Shown here: in pieces, positions 16,212 to 23,669 of the stretch
Layout: each line of letters begins with the position of its first letter
Position numbering within the stretch: position 1 is the stretch's first letter
From: Clostridiales bacterium UBA6468
GTDB taxonomy: Bacteria; Bacillota; Clostridia; Oscillospirales; Oscillospiraceae
DNA: 30,455 nucleotides
Assembly: GCA_002436765.1 (NCBI GenBank)
Contig: DJNI01000044.1
Coordinates: 1 to 30,455, forward strand
Direction of reading: 5' to 3'
The notes under the pieces: model-generated
Databases searched by the model: none
What the model was told of the DNA's origin: nothing
The model's input: the letters and a program-made list of their open reading frames with translations, nothing else
Position numbers and translations under genes: made by a program

Positions 16212-17824
16212 TGGAACTGTCTTATAATGGCCTCCATGACCGGGGGGCCTGGGAGGCCGCCGGTGTAAGGCTGCCTGCCTATAATGTGGAGAAAACGGCC
16301 CAGGCCACCCGCCAGGCACCGATCTGGGTGCACTTTGGCAGCGGCAATATTTTCCGCGGCTTCATCGCCCAGCTGCAGCAGCGCCTGCTGAATATGGGCG
16401 CTGCCGACAAGGGCATTATTGCCGTGGATACCTTTGATTACGACATTATCGACAAAATCTATACGGCATTTGACAATCTCACCCTGAACGTTACCCTGAA
16501 TGCGGACGCGACGGTCGGATGCGAGGTCATGGCGGCGGTTGCGGAAGCCTTGAAGGCGGATGCCCGGCAGCCGGAGCAGATGGCGCGGCTGAAGGCGATC
16601 TTTGCCGATCCCGGTCTGCAAATGATCAGCTTTACGATCACGGAGAAGGGTTATGCCCTCCATCGCCCGGACGGCAGCCTGATCCCGGCCGCGGCATCTG
16701 ATATGGAGAAGGGCCCGGATGGCTGCGTACACGCCATGGGCATTGTGGCCGCGCTGCTGTACCATCGGTACAAGACCTGCGGCGCGCCGCTGGCGGTTGT
16801 TTCTATGGATAACTGCTCCCACAACGGAGAAAAGCTTTTCGGCAGCATTCAGGAGATCGTGCACGCATGGCTGGAAAAGGGCATGGTTGAGGGGGCGTTT
16901 GTCAGCTATCTTACGGAGTCCGGGAAGGTCAGCTTCCCATGGAGCATGATCGATAAGATCACGCCCCGTCCTTCGGAGACGGTGCGGCGGCGGTTGGAAG
17001 AAATGGGAATCACCGGAACGGACCCCATTGTCACCTCCAAGCACACCTATATCGCACCCTTTGTCAATGCGGAAAAGCCGCAGTACCTTGTCATTGAGGA
17101 CAATTTCCCCAACGGCCGGCCTCCGCTGGAAAAAGCGGGCGTCTACTTCGGATCCCGGGATGTGGTCAATAAGTCCGAGGCCATGAAGGTAACGACCTGC
17201 CTGAACCCGCTGCACACCGCTATGTCCGTCTATGGCTGCATGCTCGGCTACCGCCTGATCTGCGATGAAATGAAGGACCCCGATATTGTGGAGCTTATTG
17301 AGACCCTGGGGTACAAAGAGGGATTGCCTGTTGTCGAGGATCCCGGTATCCTTTCCCCCAAGGCATTTATTGATGAGGTCATCCGGCAGCGGCTGCCCAA
17401 TCCATTCCTGCCGGATACGCCCCAGCGTATCGCAACGGACACCTCTCAGAAGATCCCCATTCGGTTCGGAGAAACACTGAAAAAGTATCATGCCGCCGGA
17501 AAGGACTTGTGTGCGCTCACTGCCGTTCCTCTGGCGCTTGCCGGCTGGCTGCGGTATCTGCTGGCGGTTGACGATGACCTGAATCCGATGGAGCTGTCGC
17601 CGGACCCCCTGCTGGAAGAGCTGCGCGGCGCGCTTGCGGGCATCCGGGTAGGCGACAGTGAGAGCTGCGGCGACAAGCTGCGGCCGATCCTCTCCAACCC
17701 CGCCATTTTCGGATTGGACCTGGTAGAGGCCGGACTGGCACCGAAGATCGAGGAACTGTTCCGGCAGGAGCTGGCGGGAGCCGGTGCCGTAAGACGGACG
17801 CTGCACACCCAGCTGTTTGGCTGA
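16211..17824 (+). CDS. uxuB: Mannitol dehydrogenase family oxidoreductase, UxuB-like (D-mannonate oxidoreductase)
   Basis: A 537-residue polyol/aldonate dehydrogenase, predicted to interconvert D-fructuronate and D-mannonate with NAD(H) (EC 1.1.1.57). The N-terminal motif is VHFGSGNIFRGF (40-51). The catalytic Lys, Asn and His are present as K326, N332 and H335, but the spacing is K-x5-N rather than the common K-x4-N, and the protein is about 50 residues longer than Escherichia coli UxuB. It therefore belongs to a divergent long branch of the family. It is coupled to the LarA-like gene by TAATG and followed by eda and kdgK. No mannonate dehydratase (UxuA) accompanies it. Confidence 0.8.
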   Translation: MELSYNGLHDRGAWEAAGVRLPAYNVEKTAQATRQAPIWVHFGSGNIFRGFIAQLQQRLLNMGAADKGIIAVDTFDYDIIDKIYTAFDNLTLNVTLNADATVGCEVMAAVAEALKADARQPEQMARLKAIFADPGLQMISFTITEKGYALHRPDGSLIPAAASDMEKGPDGCVHAMGIVAALLYHRYKTCGAPLAVVSMDNCSHNGEKLFGSIQEIVHAWLEKGMVEGAFVSYLTESGKVSFPWSMIDKITPRPSETVRRRLEEMGITGTDPIVTSKHTYIAPFVNAEKPQYLVIEDNFPNGRPPLEKAGVYFGSRDVVNKSEAMKVTTCLNPLHTAMSVYGCMLGYRLICDEMKDPDIVELIETLGYKEGLPVVEDPGILSPKAFIDEVIRQRLPNPFLPDTPQRIATDTSQKIPIRFGETLKKYHAAGKDLCALTAVPLALAGWLRYLLAVDDDLNPMELSPDPLLEELRGALAGIRVGDSESCGDKLRPILSNPAIFGLDLVEAGLAPKIEELFRQELAGAGAVRRTLHTQLFG

Positions 17825-17840
17825 TACGGGAGGGAATCTT

Positions 17841-18797
17841 ATGGATGTTTTGACAAGACTTGCGCGGGCGGCAATCGTTCCGGTTGTTGTACTGGACGAT
17901 GCCAAGGACGCGGTTTCCGCGGCCCAGGCGCTGCTGAGCGGCGGAATTGATGTTATGGAGATCACCTTCCGCACCGCGGCGGCGGCGGATTCCATCGCGG
18001 CGGTTGCCGCACAGTGCCCGGATATGCTGGTTGGTGCCGGAACGGTAATTACCCTGGAACAGTGCAGGCAGGCGGTTGCCTGCGGCGCGAAATTCATTGT
18101 ATCCCCCGGCTTTAATCCGGAGGTCGTGGGCTGGTGCGTGGAAAACGGTGTTGCCGTCACCCCCGGCTGCGTGACCCCCACAGAGATCATGGCCGCCATG
18201 AAGCTGGGCCTGAAGGTCGTGAAATTCTTCCCGGCGGGAGTCTACGGCGGCTTATCCGCTATGAAAGCCCTGTCCGCCCCCTTTGGTGGTGTGAAATTTA
18301 TTCCTACAGGCGGCGTCAATGCCCAGAATCTGGGAGAGTTTATCAGCGCGCCCTTTGTGCATGCCGTTGGCGGCAGCTGGGTCTGCCCCAAGGCGGATAT
18401 TGCGGCCGGGAATTTCGACAGGATCACCCGGCTCAGCGCGGAGGCCAGAAATGCGGCGCTGGGTTTTGCGGTCGCCCACATAGGCATCAACTGCGACGGC
18501 GCGGAAGCTTCTATGGCTGTGGCCGACGCGCTGCATGCCGCTTTTGGACTGGACATAAAGCCCGGAAACTCCTCTAACTTCGTATCCGACGGTATCGAGG
18601 TTATGAAGTCCGCCAACACGGGGCTGCATGGCCACATCGCGGTTCGTACAAATTCTGTGCCCCTCGCGGTGTCTGTCCTGGAAAGCGCAGGCTATTCCTG
18701 CGATTCCGCCTCGGCCAAATATAAGAATGGACGGGTAAACGCCATCTATCTGAAGGATTCCTTCGGCGGCTTCGCCGTCCACCTGCTGCAAAAATAA
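17841..18797 (+). CDS. eda: KDPG/KHG aldolase (Eda) with C-terminal VOC-like domain
   Basis: Predicted to cleave 2-keto-3-deoxy-6-phosphogluconate into pyruvate and glyceraldehyde 3-phosphate. 318 residues. Residues 1-205 are a class I aldolase barrel with E40, R44 and the Schiff-base lysine K128 in VVKFFPAG, plus PTGGVN for phosphate binding. Residues about 207-318 are an extra domain beginning AVAHIGIN, with the look of a vicinal-oxygen-chelate (glyoxalase-like) fold. Ordinary Eda is just over 200 residues. The frame is open eight codons upstream, but GGGAGGG fixes the ATG at 17841. The extra domain may be regulatory or bind a metal or sugar acid; its job is unknown. Next gene kdgK supplies the substrate. 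Confidence 0.9.
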   Translation: MDVLTRLARAAIVPVVVLDDAKDAVSAAQALLSGGIDVMEITFRTAAAADSIAAVAAQCPDMLVGAGTVITLEQCRQAVACGAKFIVSPGFNPEVVGWCVENGVAVTPGCVTPTEIMAAMKLGLKVVKFFPAGVYGGLSAMKALSAPFGGVKFIPTGGVNAQNLGEFISAPFVHAVGGSWVCPKADIAAGNFDRITRLSAEARNAALGFAVAHIGINCDGAEASMAVADALHAAFGLDIKPGNSSNFVSDGIEVMKSANTGLHGHIAVRTNSVPLAVSVLESAGYSCDSASAKYKNGRVNAIYLKDSFGGFAVHLLQK

Positions 18798-18807
18798 GGA
18801 GGATGTC

Positions 18808-19833
18808 ATGAAAGTTTTAACCATTGGTGAGATTATGCTGCGGCTGAAAGCTCCGGGCCATGAACGATTCTTCCAGAGTCCTATGCTGGAGGCAACCTTC
18901 GGCGGTGGAGAAGCCAATGTGGCTGTCAGCCTTGCCAATTATGGTATGGACGCGGAGCTGCTGACGGTTCTCCCCGAGAATGAGATCGGCGATGCCTGCA
19001 TCCGGGAGCTGCGATATTTTGGCGTGGGTACCGGAAAAATTCTCCGGGGACCCGGACGTATGGGCATTTACTATCTGGAGGGCGGCGCGAACCAGCTGCC
19101 CAGTAAGGTCGTTTACGACCGGGCGTATTCCGCCCTGGCCCTGGCGGCTCCGGGAAGCATTGACTGGGACGCGGCTTTCCGGGGTGTGGAGTGGCTCCAC
19201 ATTACGGGCATCACCCCCGCCATCTCCGAAAGCGCCAAGGACCTGAGCCTGGAAGCGGTCTGGGAAGCGAAAAAGCGGAATATCACCGTCTCCTGCGATT
19301 TGAACTACCGGAAAAATCTGTGGAAATATGGCGTAAAAGCCAGTGAAGTTATGTCTCAACTGGCAGAATATGTAGACGTAGCCATTGCCAATGAGGAAGA
19401 TGTTCAGAAATCCCTGGGAATCACCGCGGATGTCGATGTGAAATCTGGAGAGCTGGACCGGGAGAAGTATCGGATCCTGGGCGACAAGGTGCTGCGGCAA
19501 TATCCCAATATGCGCTGTATTGCCATTACCCTCCGGGAAAGCCACAGCGCCGATTGGAACGGCTGGGCAGCCTGCCTCAATAACAGGGACCATTTCTACG
19601 TTTCAAAAAAATATGAGATCCGGAATATTATAGATCGTGTAGGCGGCGGTGACAGCTTTGCCGGCGGCTTGATCTATGGCCTGAACAACTACCCGGATAA
19701 GCAGTCTGCCCTGGAGTTTGCCGTGGCGGCCAGCTGCCTGAAGCACTCTGTGCTTGGCGACTTCAATCGGGTCGGGGTCTCCGATGTTACCAAGCTCATG
19801 ACCGGTGACGGAACCGGCCGCGTGCAGCGCTGA
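18808..19833 (+). CDS. kdgK: 2-keto-3-deoxygluconate kinase (KdgK), PfkB family
   Basis: Predicted to phosphorylate KDG with ATP to 2-keto-3-deoxy-6-phosphogluconate (EC 2.7.1.45), the common step for both upstream branches. 341 residues, normal for the family. Visible are FGGGEANVAVSLANYG near residues 31-46 and the PfkB C-terminal signature DRVGGGDSFAGGL with catalytic D282. The start is preceded by AAGGAGG. It ends the operon, ten bases after eda, and is followed by a terminator. PfkB sugar kinases are similar to one another, but the operon context supports KDG. Confidence 0.92.
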   Translation: MKVLTIGEIMLRLKAPGHERFFQSPMLEATFGGGEANVAVSLANYGMDAELLTVLPENEIGDACIRELRYFGVGTGKILRGPGRMGIYYLEGGANQLPSKVVYDRAYSALALAAPGSIDWDAAFRGVEWLHITGITPAISESAKDLSLEAVWEAKKRNITVSCDLNYRKNLWKYGVKASEVMSQLAEYVDVAIANEEDVQKSLGITADVDVKSGELDREKYRILGDKVLRQYPNMRCIAITLRESHSADWNGWAACLNNRDHFYVSKKYEIRNIIDRVGGGDSFAGGLIYGLNNYPDKQSALEFAVAASCLKHSVLGDFNRVGVSDVTKLMTGDGTGRVQR

Positions 19834-19842
19834 TACCCCTCG

Positions 19843-19880
19843 GCCCTCTGTGTCCTCCCCCTGGACACAGAGGGCGTTTT
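19843..19880 (+). terminator. Intrinsic terminator of the kdgK operon
   Basis: A perfect 13-bp stem (19843-19855 with 19863-19875), a 7-base loop and a short TTTT (19877-19880), ten bases after the kdgK stop codon. It marks the end of the catabolic locus on this side. Confidence 0.85.
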
Positions 19881-20107
19881 AAGACAATATTTGCATAAAA
19901 TATAACGGCAACAGCCCCGATTCTGACACAAATCCAGGTCTGCTGCCTTTTCTTATTTTATTCTCTGCTCTCCAAGCGGGTACAAATCACATTCGTAAGC
20001 GCTCAACAACCACTCGCCTAGCATCTCCCGTACATCTATGAGATAGCATCCCAAGCCTTAAAAAAACACAGTGCGTTTTTCAAGAAATTGGACAGGGATG
20101 GTGTCAA
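19881..20107. other. Intergenic stretch at the start of the mobile-DNA region
   Basis: No recognisable gene. On the minus strand a short open stretch ending at 19953 encodes about 33 residues (with EMLGEWLLSAY and DLYPLGEQ) that read like the end of a real protein, but there is no recognisable family, and a stop codon lies just upstream. I regard it as a possible gene remnant. Confidence 0.35.
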
Positions 20108-20260
20108 ATGGAAGAAGCATTAGCAGTGCGGGATGCGTATCGGGCACAGGGGTGGGCAATGCTTATATAAGAATGCAGTGACAGCGGACTGACAAAGCGG
20201 GAATCCTGTCAGCAACGTGGGATTTTTGGAAAGAGATTTTACTATTGGCTAATCATCTTT
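20108..20260 (+). pseudogene. IS66-type transposase accessory gene (tnpA) remnant
   Basis: Reading from ATG 20108, the frame encodes a stretch starting MEEALAVRDAYRAQGWAMLI, then a stop (20168-20170), then in the same frame ECSDSGLTKRESCQQRGI and RFYYWL. The pattern W..(I)..C..SGLT.R..C...GI....YYWL is that of the small IS66 TnpA (OrfA) protein. It is broken by the in-frame stop and has no C-terminal part, so it is a decayed fragment. No IS66 tnpB or tnpC follows. Confidence 0.6.
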
Positions 20261-20435
20261 TTCTTTGGCAGATCCTCTGGATTGCATTGTAAAATTTCCA
20301 CTATCGCTTTTGCGGCGTACACATGTGTTCGCGTAGTATCCAGCTCTGCCAGCATTGAGCGGCATCCATGCCGTCCCTCAGCTTATCGCAGCTTGCCCAG
20401 AGGGAGCTGTAGAGTTCATTTTTCTTTATTGCCAT
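20242..20435 (-). pseudogene. hsdM (type I restriction methyltransferase) 5' remnant joined to an unknown tail
   Basis: From ATG 20435 the minus strand encodes MAIKKNELYSSLWASCDKLR and then DGMDAAQ, which matches the very conserved N terminus of HsdM, the DNA methylase subunit of type I restriction systems. The similarity stops after about 27 residues, and the frame ends at 20301. A second frame overlaps it (20355 to 20242) and encodes 37 residues with EIL.CNPEDLPKKK, of no recognised family. It looks like a deletion scar. It overlaps the 3' end of the IS66 remnant on the other strand. Confidence 0.6.
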
Positions 20436-20494
20436 GTTCTATTCCACACTTCTTTGTAAATAATTGCAGCCCAAATCAGCATCAAAGCCATGTA

Positions 20495-21319
20495 TCACTC
20501 CACCAGTGCTCTCAACACAACCATAATCTGGCCATATTCGATTTCCGCGGCGTAGGCGAACTGTTTCCGGTATTTTTCCCATATGACTTTCAATTCTGGG
20601 CTTTCTTCGATATTCCGCAAGATGGTGGGGACATCCGCTATCTGCTGTGTCGTTCCGCGATGGTTTGCGGTTGCCTTCAGTGCGTCCGTAAACACCGCCT
20701 CATCGAATTTCTGGGTTGTCAACAGTATATAGGCATCGTAAAAATCCCTTGGCCGGGTGTTGAACACGCCACGGCGCAGGATCGTTTCCACCTTTTCTGC
20801 CATGACGGTTTCGATGTTGTATGCCCACAGCTCGTAGGCTTTTTCATCATCAAAGAGTTCAGAGAAATTGTACGGCACCGCATGGGGCGTAATCGCGTCA
20901 CCGGTGGATACATCAATACTCAGCGGTGTCAGGAGCGTGTCAAATCTGGCGCTCAGCATCACCCGATAGCCGCCGTAAATATCATCTTCCCGGATTGGAG
21001 AGATGGTGCCAATCTCAAACGTCACGCCATCGTCAAACGTAATGCCGCACACTTCTTCCAAAGCAGTGCGAATCGCTTCCGGTGTCAGGGGCAGATTTTT
21101 AAGCGTGGTGTCCAGATCCATGGTAGCGCGGTTATCCAGGCCAACAATGGAAGCCACCAGCATACCGCCCTTCAGCACGAACTTCTCCTTGTACCGGGAC
21201 GCCGAGAGACGGATGAGCAATCGCTCAAACATATAGTTCTGCAAAATCACCTGCGCCGGAATATTTTTCTGTTTTGCGATATTGCGGATCTTCGCTTTCA
21301 GGCTCATTGCATTGCTCAC
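20495..21319 (-). CDS. abiEii: Nucleotidyltransferase toxin of the AbiEii / AbiGii family
   Basis: The toxin half of a type IV-like toxin-antitoxin pair linked with phage defence by abortive infection. 274 residues. The nucleotidyltransferase core is visible as LKGG (49-52) followed by R64, T66, D68 and D70 in NRATMDLD; the later VMAEKVETIL helix is also typical. It starts with GTG (21317-21319) overlapping the antitoxin stop as GTGA, with GGAGG seven bases upstream, so the two are translationally coupled. Such pairs are common on integrative elements, where they help maintain the element. Confidence 0.9.
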   Translation of the reverse strand: MSNAMSLKAKIRNIAKQKNIPAQVILQNYMFERLLIRLSASRYKEKFVLKGGMLVASIVGLDNRATMDLDTTLKNLPLTPEAIRTALEEVCGITFDDGVTFEIGTISPIREDDIYGGYRVMLSARFDTLLTPLSIDVSTGDAITPHAVPYNFSELFDDEKAYELWAYNIETVMAEKVETILRRGVFNTRPRDFYDAYILLTTQKFDEAVFTDALKATANHRGTTQQIADVPTILRNIEESPELKVIWEKYRKQFAYAAEIEYGQIMVVLRALVE

Positions 21320-21909
21320 AGAAGTACCTCCAAATACTGACGAAGAACATTGGACACCCGCAGCTTTTTTGCGTATGTGTTCAGCTTGTTCAAATCTTTC
21401 CTAGAACTGGCCGCGTACAATTTCAGCGCCGCAAGGAATGTCTCCGTCCCCATCTTGTTGCGGCTGCGGACACAATCGCAGATTGTTCGTTCCAGATCGT
21501 ATGCAGGGACAATATTTCCAGCAGGGGTCTTCAGAGCCGTTTTCCCCAGCTCAAACAGCTCTGGTTTGATGTAGTACACCTTGCATTCTGATTTAATTGC
21601 AGCGGAAGGAATGCAGCCGGATGGAGCTGTTACCGTGTGTTCAAACGGGGTCCGGTCGGAAATGCCGTGCAGATACAAAGCCGTTTCGTGGGAGAAGATA
21701 ATATTCTCGGAGCGCCTGCTGATAGACAGCAGCTCATCGGGCAGATCGTCAGGAAGCATATACTGCCCTTTGACAATACGCTGGATCTGATCTTCTTTGC
21801 AAAGCTTATAAAGCATTGCTTTTGAGATTCCGTGCTGAGCCGCAACCTTCGTTTGAATAATCCCTCCATGCTCCTTTGCAATGGCCGCGAGTTCCATCAT
21901 ATAGTTCAT
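21316..21909 (-). CDS. abiEi: AbiEi-type antitoxin / transcriptional regulator
   Basis: The partner of the AbiEii toxin, 197 residues. The N-terminal part is a winged helix-turn-helix (AAQHGISKAMLYKLCKEDQIQRI) followed by the typical AbiEi segments YMLPDDLPDEL and FSHETALYLHGISDRTP. In characterised pairs the antitoxin represses its own promoter and counters the toxin. The frame is open to 21969, but GAGGTGAGGGA fixes the ATG at 21909, and the longer form would cover the promoter. The stop codon overlaps the toxin start. Confidence 0.9.
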   Translation of the reverse strand: MNYMMELAAIAKEHGGIIQTKVAAQHGISKAMLYKLCKEDQIQRIVKGQYMLPDDLPDELLSISRRSENIIFSHETALYLHGISDRTPFEHTVTAPSGCIPSAAIKSECKVYYIKPELFELGKTALKTPAGNIVPAYDLERTICDCVRSRNKMGTETFLAALKLYAASSRKDLNKLNTYAKKLRVSNVLRQYLEVLL

Positions 21910-21940
21910 TCCCTCACCTCGCTTACAGCAACTTAATAAT

Positions 21941-21969
21941 ACTATACCCAGAATTATGATGAAAGTCAA
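21941..21969 (-). promoter_or_regulatory. Promoter of the abiE operon
   Basis: On the minus strand, TTGACT (21964-21969), a 17-base spacer and TATAGT (21941-21946), about 30 bases before the antitoxin start. Nearly consensus. Autoregulation by AbiEi is expected from the family, but I see no clear inverted repeat. Confidence 0.75.
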
Positions 21970-22273
21970 CTGCGCATTGATCCTGTCTTATAATTCTTCA
22001 TATATTATTATGACCATAGTCAATACATAGTGTTTGATCATGATTTCCTATAGAACTTTTCGACATTTCATTTATTCGAACGGATGAAGTACTATCAGCA
22101 TACAAATCGTTCCTCTTATTATTCACTCCGATGCAATACGCAGATAATCTCCGATATGCAAATAACGATTGATTCCTCGACGGCAATTTACAATTGCGCA
22201 GCCGATGCCCGAAGGGCAGAGTTACTCAGAACATTATGTTCACCGGGGCTTGGGGCGGGGCCTCAACAAGCGG
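21970..22273. other. AT-rich intergenic stretch in the mobile element
   Basis: Between the abiE promoter and the structured region at 22274 there is no supported gene. Short open stretches exist on both strands but lack ribosome binding sites and known families. The first 200 bases are notably AT-rich compared with the surroundings, which change abruptly to GC-rich near 22200. Confidence 0.5.
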
Positions 22274-22311
22274 AAACCGGGCATTTCCGATAGAGTGGAA
22301 ATGCCTGGTTT
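22274..22311 (+). repeat. Strong hairpin, possible terminator
   Basis: A 15-bp stem (22274-22288 with 22297-22311; one G-T pair) around an 8-base loop, with TTTTG at its right edge. It may be a terminator or a structured element of the conserved-looking region 22200-22540. Confidence 0.6.
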
Positions 22312-22332
22312 TGTGCCTTTGTATATACGAAG

Positions 22333-22384
22333 GCATTGCTTGCCAAGTTTGTACCAAATTTGGCACAAGAATAGCAAGCAATGC
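22333..22384. repeat. Nested inverted repeat in the mobile element
   Basis: Outer arms GCATTGCTTGC (22333-22343) and GCAAGCAATGC (22374-22384) are a perfect 11-bp inverted repeat. Inside, CCAAGTTTG and CAAATTTGG form a second, nearly perfect pair separated by TAC. Inverted repeats of this kind occur at transfer origins and plasmid-type origins; none can be claimed here without a relaxase. Confidence 0.5.
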
Positions 22385-22478
22385 ATCTGTAATACAAATG
22401 CTCAAAATCACCCCCGCCCCCTTTTCACGGCACGAGTGGATTTCTGCTTGCTGAGGCTTCGCCCCAATCCCCAATAAT

Positions 22479-22526
22479 CGCAGACTGTCCGTCTGCGGCT
22501 GCGCGATTTTCAATCGCTTTTGATTT
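22479..22526. repeat. Two adjacent short hairpins
   Basis: CGCAGAC pairs with GTCTGCG, and immediately after it GCGATT pairs with AATCGC. They follow the hairpins at 22274 and 22333, so the whole 22270-22530 stretch is rich in potential RNA or single-strand DNA structure without a gene. Confidence 0.45.
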
Positions 22527-22570
22527 TGCACGAGCAAGATTTATTTCCGAAAATATTTTCGAATTAAATG

Positions 22571-22599
22571 TTGACATTGTACTTTTTATGTGTTATACT
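22571..22599 (+). promoter_or_regulatory. Strong promoter of a leader or small RNA
   Basis: TTGACA (22571-22576), a 17-base spacer and TATACT (22594-22599), one base from full consensus. The nearest gene (22912) begins more than 300 bases downstream, and a strong terminator lies in between. Confidence 0.8.
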
Positions 22600-22605
22600 C
22601 CTGAT

Positions 22606-22810
22606 ACACGAACAAACTTTCTCAATCAACTTGCGATAACAACTTCATATTTTTGTTGACACGTTTTGCATAAAGTTCAACCGCCGGACACGCTGGATTG
22701 ATTCCAGTATAGAAGCCGGATAAGAGCCTGCATCCACCAGCTTTGGTGAGAACGAGGACCATCGAGAGGACATGGCAAACAGCTTTCATGCTGTTGCCAT
22801 GTCCTTTTTT
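22606..22810 (+). ncRNA. Putative small RNA or attenuated leader of the CHC2 gene
   Basis: A promoter ending at 22599 and a terminator at 22768-22810 bound a stretch of about 205 bases that contains no supported reading frame. It could be an independent small RNA, or an untranslated leader in which termination controls the downstream element genes. I do not recognise a riboswitch family in it. Start and end are predicted from the signals only. Confidence 0.5.
22768..22810 (+). terminator. Intrinsic terminator upstream of the CHC2 gene
   Basis: A long stem (22768-22783 with 22790-22804, one bulged A) with a 6-base loop, followed by TTTTTT. It is about 100 bases before the CHC2 gene. An imperfect hairpin follows at about 22855-22886, just before that gene's ribosome binding site. 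Confidence 0.85.
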
Positions 22811-22911
22811 GCGTCCTTTGGAAGTTTGTTCCCCCGCACCTTGAAAAGTGAATACACGGGGATACCCGGTAAATGGGCATCCTGTGACAAATTCAACCGA
22901 AGGAGGGAAAC

Positions 22912-23466
22912 ATGAGTTACTATCCAGCGTTGAAACAAAGATTGACCTGCCAGGAGGTGGCTCCCCGCTATGGATTAAAAGTGAATGCCTCCGGGATGGC
23001 GTTATGTCCCTTCCACGATGAGCACTCGCCCAGCCTGAAGCTCAGCCGGGGCTTTCACTGTTTCGGCTGCGGCGCGCAGGGGGACGTTATCACATTTGTG
23101 TCCCGACTCTTTAGAATTCCACCGGGGGAAGCGGCGCAAAAGCTGTCCGCAGATTTTGGGATTCCTGTGGGCAACCACTCCCGAGGCCCACCGGCTGCCC
23201 GGACAGAAATGGAAACATGGGTTTCCTACGCGAAGGAAATTCTTCACGGCTACTACGATTTACTGATTGTCTGGAAGCGAAGGTATTGCAAAACAAGAAA
23301 CGAGGGCGGAAAAGGCCAATGCCAAACGTACAGAGGTTTTCTTTCGCCCGTTTACACCAGCCTGTTAACAGGCAGAGACACAGTATCAGCCGAAGGGATA
23401 CAAAGGGTTTGGAAAACAGCGAAAATGTTTTCTCTTTCCTGTGAGAAATGCGCCAACAAGCGATGA
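22912..23466 (+). CDS. CHC2 zinc-finger protein (DnaG primase N-terminal type)
   Basis: A 184-residue protein whose first 90 residues are a DnaG-like CHC2 zinc finger: C32, H35, C50 and C53 in CPFH...HCFGC, followed by GDVITFVSRLF. The primase catalytic TOPRIM domain is absent. Stand-alone CHC2 proteins of this kind are common in integrative elements of gut Clostridia, where they are thought to act in element DNA replication or binding. GAAGGAGGG precedes the ATG. After about residue 125 the sequence becomes basic and unlike the usual relatives, so the C-terminal third may be shifted in frame or replaced. Confidence 0.8.
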   Translation: MSYYPALKQRLTCQEVAPRYGLKVNASGMALCPFHDEHSPSLKLSRGFHCFGCGAQGDVITFVSRLFRIPPGEAAQKLSADFGIPVGNHSRGPPAARTEMETWVSYAKEILHGYYDLLIVWKRRYCKTRNEGGKGQCQTYRGFLSPVYTSLLTGRDTVSAEGIQRVWKTAKMFSLSCEKCANKR

Positions 23467-23669
23467 AGCAAGGAGTGAATCCGATTCGCAGTACGGGAAA
23501 GAACTGCATCGGCTGACGAATTGGTTCGCAAATCGCTGTATTCGCCGGGTCAACCTGTGACCCGGACATGGCGAATAAGAAAATGGAGGGATTTTCAGGG
23601 CCAAAGGAAATTCGCCGGACAGCAAAGGCGCTGTATAGAAAACAGAATTCGATTCAGGAGGGAACGAAC
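23467..23669. other. Intergenic stretch with one short hairpin
   Basis: No supported gene. It contains an 8-bp inverted repeat CCGGGTCA / TGACCCGG (23545-23552, 23558-23565) without a T-tract. It may be the remains of the original 3' end of the CHC2 gene. Confidence 0.4.

Noticed and set aside
13893..16319. An 808-codon open frame on the minus strand
   Set aside because: It lies opposite the dehydrogenase and LarA-like genes, has no family features and is explained by high-GC shadow coding.
16208..18199. A 663-codon open frame on the minus strand
   Set aside because: Antisense to the uxuB-like gene and eda; composition and lack of a start signal argue against it.
21998..22186. A 62-codon minus-strand frame
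   Set aside because: AT-rich region, no ribosome binding site and no recognisable domain.
22169..22537. Overlapping open frames of about 100 codons on both strands
   Set aside because: The block is dominated by inverted repeats, no ribosome binding site is present, and neither product belongs to a family I recognise; I treat it as non-coding.
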